From the NCBI GenBank assembly GCA_030737875.1, contig CM060909.1:35081159-35145158 (forward strand): a DNA stretch of 64,000 bases, in the 5' to 3' direction. A program made the translations under genes and the position numbers. Positions 58,136 through 64,000 of this stretch are shown one piece after another. Under the pieces are notes generated by a model. That model was not told the DNA's origin, ran no database searches, and saw only the letters and a program-made list of their open reading frames with translations. Within the stretch, counting starts at the first letter, position 1; the number at the start of each line of letters is the position of its first letter. This stretch comes from Allium sativum (lineage: Eukaryota > Streptophyta > Magnoliopsida > Asparagales > Amaryllidaceae).

Positions 58136-58955
58136 TGAAACGACCTGAACTTCCCCGTGAAGGAAAGAACGGATTGAGTTGAGAACACGACAAATCAGAG
58201 AACAAACAGAAGAACATTTCATTGCTTATTACAACAATTTACATCAGAGTACAAGAATATACAGAGTATGAACAAAAAATATACATTTGATAAATATCTG
58301 AGATTTAAAATTACATTTAAATACATGGCAGCGGAAAACTAATACAAACACAATTGAAAGGAATATACGAATACAGAGCTTTTCGAATATCATTCCAGTT
58401 GTAAACCAGGATCTTGTGAATAAAAATCTGCAAAACTACTAGCTGCCCATGTGGAAAATAGGGGCATCCAGAGTTTAGGTTAAAACAATAAACTTCAGGT
58501 CAGTCATGTGACTGGTGTGAGAACTAAAACAGTTATTAAACTGATTTTTAAAGTTAAATATATCAAGGGACCACGCCGTATAACACGGAACGGGTTTACC
58601 CCCAAGAATACCAGTGCATAAAACAAGCAGCGCAATGCTAAATAAAGAACAATGAAGCTATAATAAGACTCAGGTCCCATCACACAATGCAACGTAAGCC
58701 GAAGGATAAAGTTTTACCTTATAATAGCTAAATATGCTTGGTACGTGAAATTTCATCTTTTATTATTACTATAAGTGAAGAAATCAACTTCAAATATAAA
58801 TGTACCAATCATAGACGACATAGTGCACCATCCCACTATGTCGCCATACTAGGCTCTACAATCAAAACCGAAATGTCACGTATTGGAAGTTGGATTTTAG
58901 TTTGTGAACCAAGGCAAGGGATCATCCTTACCGCTTCGAGGCGCTCTAGCTCGTG
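58136..58955 (-). repeat. LTR fragment of a second gypsy-like family (minus orientation), interrupted
   Basis: It begins TGAAACGACCTGAACTTCCCC and matches 61081 to about 61915 along its length (AGAACATTTCATTGC, GTAAACCAGGATC, CAGTCATGTGACTGGTGTGAG). It breaks off at 58955, where the plus-strand LTR starts. No coding region. Confidence 0.8.
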
Positions 58956-61080
58956 TGTAACAACCCGTATTTTTGAATAACATGTTATATCATAAATCAA
59001 GACAGAATTAAACTGTAAAATCTGAACCAAGCGAAACGGGCTGTGCCATTGCGTTCTTCTCGGAAAAATACGCGAAATAGAGTCCGAGTTTTCGAAAATC
59101 GGAGTCCGTATGACCAAGTTATGGCCCGTCAAAGTTTTCAGAAAATTTCAAGTTCAAAAACAGTTCAAATTTGAATTTAGAATTCAAATTCAGCCAAAAC
59201 AGACAGGGCGGGAAAACTCCCGCCCAGACAGGTCGACAGGGGGGTCGACACTAGGGTCGACCTCCCCCCCAACCAGGTCGACACTAGAGTCGACCTGGGG
59301 GTCGACCTCCCTGGTCGACCAGGTCGGCCTGGTGCACTTAATTGGGTTGTTTTGACCTGTTTTGTTGGTTAGTGACGAGATTTAATGGCTCGGATTGGAT
59401 CTAGGGTTAATCCTATGGCTAATACTATCCTAATCTTCTAAAAAAGGACCCCTAAGCCTAGCCTAAATCATCATTATTCAACTCTACAACTAAACTATGC
59501 CAAATTTGTTCCTCTCATGGCCTCCACTCTCATGCTAAAATTTCTAAGTTTATTTATATGAGAGGTTTTGAGTTCATACAAGTGTTTTCAAGCTTGTATG
59601 AGTGTTCTTAGTTTGCATTCAAGTCAAGTTGCAACATTTCTATTACAAAGCAAGGGTTTTTATTGATTTGGCTCAAGGGTTTTTCATTTGGAGCTTTCAT
59701 ATTTGGGTCTTTTTGGTGATTGCATAAGGGCTTCGTCTCAATCTTTATAATAAATATTCATTTGTGTCTTCATAGCATAGTAAGCCCTTTTCTACTTTCT
59801 TGTTTTTGAACTATGAAGTTAAATGAATGATGCAAGTTTGGGTTGATCATTATGATATGCAAGTTTGGTTAATCATTATGATATGCAAGTTTGGTTGATC
59901 ATTATGCTATGCAAGTTGGTTTAATCATTATGTATGACACATGTTGCTATGTTATGCAAGTTTGGGTTGATCATTATACACATGTTATCATGTTATGCAA
60001 GTTAAACTTGAGTTTGTGAGCTTAAAGCTTCAAGCTTTATGTTAAAGGTTGCATTTTGGCAACATGGAAGTTATTATATCCCTTATGATAACTTGCATGT
60101 GAGGCTAAATGCGAACTCCTAGCAACTTCTACATGTCATTTATCACCATGTATCACTTATATGCTAAGTTTGGTTTTATGCATACTTTTGAAGCCTAATA
60201 ATGCAATATGCAAGTATATGAACATATGTACATCTCATATGACACCATGTTAAACTTGTGGCTTCAACACCTTTTTGTCATGATTATGCCAAGTTCCCTA
60301 TTTTATCCTTTATGCGTTGTTGCGATTACGTAAACGATGGGATTACGTTGGGGTTGGGTAACATTATGACATAAACATGGTTTTTATAACATGACGTGAT
60401 ATGTTAGCTTGTAATTATGTTTTGGAAACATAATGGACATGACACTTAGAAAATATGAGTGTGGCCAACTCGAGGTTGGGTTGAGTTTGTAGCATAAATC
60501 TACCCGGACCCGCCCGGCTTAACTAGTGGCTACAAACAATAGGACCCAATGTGAGAAGTTGGTCATGTTGTGCTCGAACCCGAGGTTAGACCAAGTTGTG
60601 GTGTAAAGCTACCCGGACCCGCCCGGCTTAGCTAGTAACCACAACAAGGTCTAATGTGAGAGGTTAAAGCGCATTAAGTTAATTAATGCCTCCTGATTAG
60701 GGTTAAGTCATGGTCCACTTAATACTTAACCAATTTGGGCTTTATGGGTTAATCGAGGTTAAGTCATGAACCTTGGGTACACTTAACCAATTTAATCCAC
60801 GTTTGGATCGGGTTAACCACATTTAACCCGTTAAGAAACCCTAGTGGCGTGGTCCTTTTCAGCAGTAACCCTCTTGATAGTATCATAAGACCCTAGGGAC
60901 TAGGCTAGGGTGGGGCACGATTACTGGGCTGACATGTAAGCGACCAAAACGACGGCTGAGTAGGTACGCCGGTGTAGGTCCAGGCGGACTATGGTCGTGC
61001 ACATAGTCCGGAGTTGGAAAATCAGGCACGGGTACCAGTAGATCTAGACTGTGCATACTTGATTGGTGTCCGAGGTTGAC
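58956..61080 (+). repeat. Tekay-like LTR (plus orientation), interrupted at its right side
   Basis: It starts TGTAACAACCCGTAT and is related to the reverse complement of 9021 to about 6480: GCGAAATAGAGTCCGAGTTT, the GTCGAC cluster (59231-59320), the duplicated CCCGGACCCGCCCGGCTTA block (about 60510 and 60610), and GGTGGGGCACGATTACTGGG. It stops at 61080 before the expected LTR end, where another LTR begins. The preceding TCGTG (58951-58955) may be its target duplication. Confidence 0.85.
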
Positions 61081-64000
61081 TGTAGCGACCCGAACTTCCC
61101 CGGTCTCCGAAGAGATGAGAAAGAACGAATTACTGTGAGGACAAGACAAATCAGAATGCAGACGGAAGAACATTTCATTGCTATTACAACAATTCCATCA
61201 GAATACAAGAATATACAGAGAATAAATGAATAAATTACATTCGGTAAATGTCAGAGATTACAATAAATTACATAGCAGCGGAAAATAATACAAAGCACAA
61301 CTGAAGGTGATATACGGATACAGAGCTTTCCGGATATCATTCCAGCTGTAAACCAGGATCCTATGAATATAAATCTGCAAAACCAAAACTACTAGCTGCC
61401 CGTGCGGAAAATAGGGGCACCCAGAGTTTAGGTTAAAACAATAAACTCCAGGTCAGTCATGTGACTGGTGTGAGAACTAAAACAGTTATTTAGAACTTTA
61501 CTTTTTTAAAGATAGTAATTCAAGGGACAACGCCGTATAACACGGAACGGGTTTCCTCCCAAGAATACCAGTGCATAGAATAAACAATCGCAATGATTTT
61601 TCGAAAAATGAAGCTATTATAAGACCCAGGTCCCATCACACAATGCAACGCAAGCCGGAGGATAGGGTTTTCCCTTATAATAGCCAAACATGCTTGATAC
61701 GTTTAAAACAAATCATTTGATACTATAATAAGTGTATAGTGTCAAAACAATTTCAATCATAAATATAAATCATAGACGGCATGGGTACCATATATCATGT
61801 CGCCATACTAGTTCTACAATTAAAACCGCGATACACGTATTGGAAATTGGATTTCCGCCATGAGTCGAGGCAAGGGGCAAGCTCCTCTCCGCGCTCGAGA
61901 CACTCTAGCAAATGCCTCAGGGCTACGCACTCTGGGCAACCCCTGGATGCTTCAGGGCCGGTCCTCACTTACGTTAGAGGATTATTTATTCCTGAACACA
62001 TGTTTCCCGGTCCTTACAGACCTATAATCGAGGCGCCTCGCATTCCAACAACCACATAGGTGAAAAGTATATTAATGTCAGGGCTGGTAAGTCACTGACA
62101 CCACCAAAGCTAGAAAGAAACGTCGTGCTCTCCCTGCAGTCCGTATCCCGTTTTTAACTCATACCGAGGTGTGAGGCTCGCGAATTTACGTTATACACAA
62201 AGCTGCCACGTAGGCCGCTTTGATCGTCAACCACAAGACTTTGCTTTTCAACAAAAGCCTTGATTATTGCATCTTAGCGTGCCACACAGGCAATTCATGC
62301 CATGCGACTGATGTCCATCGATATACAACCTCTGAGCTCGTACGTCTCAGAGAAGGGCATTAAGCAAAAGAATAAATTCTCCGCCGCCAAACAGATGTAT
62401 ATTTAATAGAAATCAATCAACGCAGAATAAAATCCAATGTCAGACACACAATCCATTTACAAGTCCGTTCTGGGTCTGAACGAAACCGGAGGCACTTTCC
62501 TCGCATATCCATCCATCTCCAAGTACGTCTGGACGACCAGCAACTATTTCCATCCTCTTGGGTGTACAGCCCAATTAGGATTGTCAGTAATTACCCAAAC
62601 GATGTGAAGACTTCCAATCTTCGACCACCGTCTTCATCTTCGACATATCGTCGGATCGGTTATTCAGAATGGGTATAAACCCGGCCTTTCCGAACAACCC
62701 GCGTATATTAAAACAAATGTTACATAAACACAACATACGCCTCATTCCAATTCAGAATATTCTTTTATTCACAAAATCACATTTTTAGGGAAAGGTTCTC
62801 ATTAATTTTATCCAGGATAAATTCTTTAAAATTTATCCTTTAATCCTCCTTTGGATGTCGTTTCAAACCAAATTATGGTTTTCTAAATTAGTCGAGATTA
62901 GCGAACCACACCGAAGTAATTATTTATTTTATTTCCCAATCCCAACCTATTCATCCCATGAAGCAAAACTGGTAATACTCCATATCTAACACCACGGTGT
63001 TATCGGTAAAATTAATTACCATTTCACGTCCAAATCTAATTAAAGATTTGACTATCATTCTGGAGCAAAACTGGTGATACTCCACTCTCGCTCATTTCTA
63101 AATTTGATAATTTAGATTATAGATTCACATTTCAACCTAATTGCAGATTCGTTAAAACTCCTTTTACTGGGTTAAAGAACTAGGTGTTATTTTAAAACAC
63201 AGTTCACGACAAACCCAAATCACATTCTATTTATTATCGGGTTAAAGAACTAGTGTTATTTAAAACACCGTTCACGATAAACCCATTTCAAATCCAATCA
63301 AATATATTAGAAATTCCGATTTATTTAAAACCCCTTTTTAAATCTAATTTATTTATTTAAAAATAATTGGGTTTTAAATTTAGTTCAAAACTAGTTCATT
63401 TCGATAAAAATCCATTTTTATCTTTTCAAATATGGAGTTTTTCACCCTAATTTTTCCCAAATCATTTCTTATGATTTTACACAAATTATTGATATTTTTA
63501 ATAATTTTATCAAGGCACGTACAGTCGATTTCCATCAACGGCCATCGAACTGCACTTACAGCGACCTTTTTCGAATTTGATTTGGACGTATCTCCAAATC
63601 CAACCGTTAGATTTCAAATTTCTAATATTCGTTAGAAAGCTCTTTTTGATACGAACCCAACGGTTCTGGATTTAGGAGAATCCGACGGTCGGATCTCCCG
63701 TAATGTCCGTTTGAAATATATGGTCGAAATTCATGAACTGCCGCGGCGCGGTGCGTTCTATTCAGGCCATTATATTATATATATATAATATATATAATAT
63801 ATTTCGTCGATTTCTATTTAAAACGAATTTTATAAATAGTTTTGAATTCGTTTCAAAAACAATTTCAACCTTTATTTCAAATTCAAATCGAAATTGAATT
63901 TTCTATTCTAAATTCGTTTTTACTTTCATTTCTATTTGATTTCAATTCAAATCGATTTTAATTCGACTCGAATTCATTTTCTTTTCAATTCAATTCAATT
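61081..64000 (-). repeat. Second copy of the family-2 LTR (minus orientation), runs off the window
   Basis: It begins TGTAGCGACCCGAACTTCCCC, preceded by TTGAC as a possible duplication. Bases up to about 61915 match 58136-58955. The rest is non-coding: a segment rich in repeated CTGGT(G/A)ATACTCCA words (about 62970-63085), a stretch GGGTTAAAGAACTAG repeated at 63171 and 63240, and very AT-rich sequence near 63770-64000. No gag-pol appears, so this is all LTR or LTR plus leader; the far end is outside. Confidence 0.75.
63770..63801. repeat. AT palindrome
   Basis: TATATTATATATATATAATA and the bases after it form a self-complementary AT stretch inside the LTR. Confidence 0.8.

Noticed and set aside
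63432..63635. 67-codon plus-strand frame near the window end
   Set aside because: Within an AT-rich LTR; no motif, and sequence continues as non-coding LTR.

Overview
This window is nuclear DNA from a flowering plant, probably a eudicot (low confidence on clade). It is a transposon-dense intergenic block. I found no intact ordinary host gene. Almost every coding signal belongs to LTR retrotransposons, a LINE tail, CACTA, hAT-like or Harbinger-like elements, or to host-gene pieces carried by them. Evidence for a plant: chromodomain Ty3/gypsy (Tekay-like) and Tat-type gypsy elements, several Ty1/copia elements with initiator-tRNA-Met primer sites, CACTA termini, and captured fragments of plant HOP, PPR and 18S rRNA genes.

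Layout. 1-9021: minus-strand Tekay-like chromovirus with 3.29-kb LTRs (the left one is cut by the window edge), nearly intact, LTRs about 99% identical. 9022-10534: AT-rich spacer ending in a CACTA-like terminal region. 10535-24380: complete Tat-type gypsy element with AAATA target duplication, broken gag-pol on the minus strand and an extra spliced gene on the plus strand with its own TATA/G-box promoter. 24381-24416: the other part of the CACTA end. 24417-25670: AT-rich spacer.

25671 to about 52525: a tandem duplication of a unit of about 1.3 kb, hugely inflated by later insertions. Copy A (25671-31351) received a copia element (25959-30369, GCTAA duplication). Copy B (31352 to about 52525) received an old copia element (31487 to about 49836), a Harbinger-type MITE (50266-50808, TTA duplication) and a 5'-truncated LINE (51162-52208). 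The old copia element was itself hit four times: a hAT-like element (32414-33484), a gag-only LTR element carrying a HOP/STI1 TPR domain (34117-36197, ATGAG), a related gag-only element carrying a PPR gene fragment and rearranged 18S rRNA (36631-41476, AATAT), and another copia element (42840-48452, AGTGG). The interrupted copia reading continues across each insertion.

52765-57961: a non-autonomous CACTA element (ATA duplication) with exon-like host fragments and an internal fold-back MITE. 58136-64000: nested LTRs: a minus-strand LTR split by a plus-strand Tekay-like LTR, itself split by a second copy of the first LTR family, which runs off the window.

The most unusual content is the pair of related gag-only retrotransposons in one nest, each with host sequence: one has a continuous gag-HOP fusion frame of 438 codons retaining all five residues expected of the HSP90-binding carboxylate clamp; the other has a PPR gene piece, an inverted gag tail and a permuted 18S rRNA 5' segment joined at short microhomologies, a signature expected of template switching during reverse transcription.
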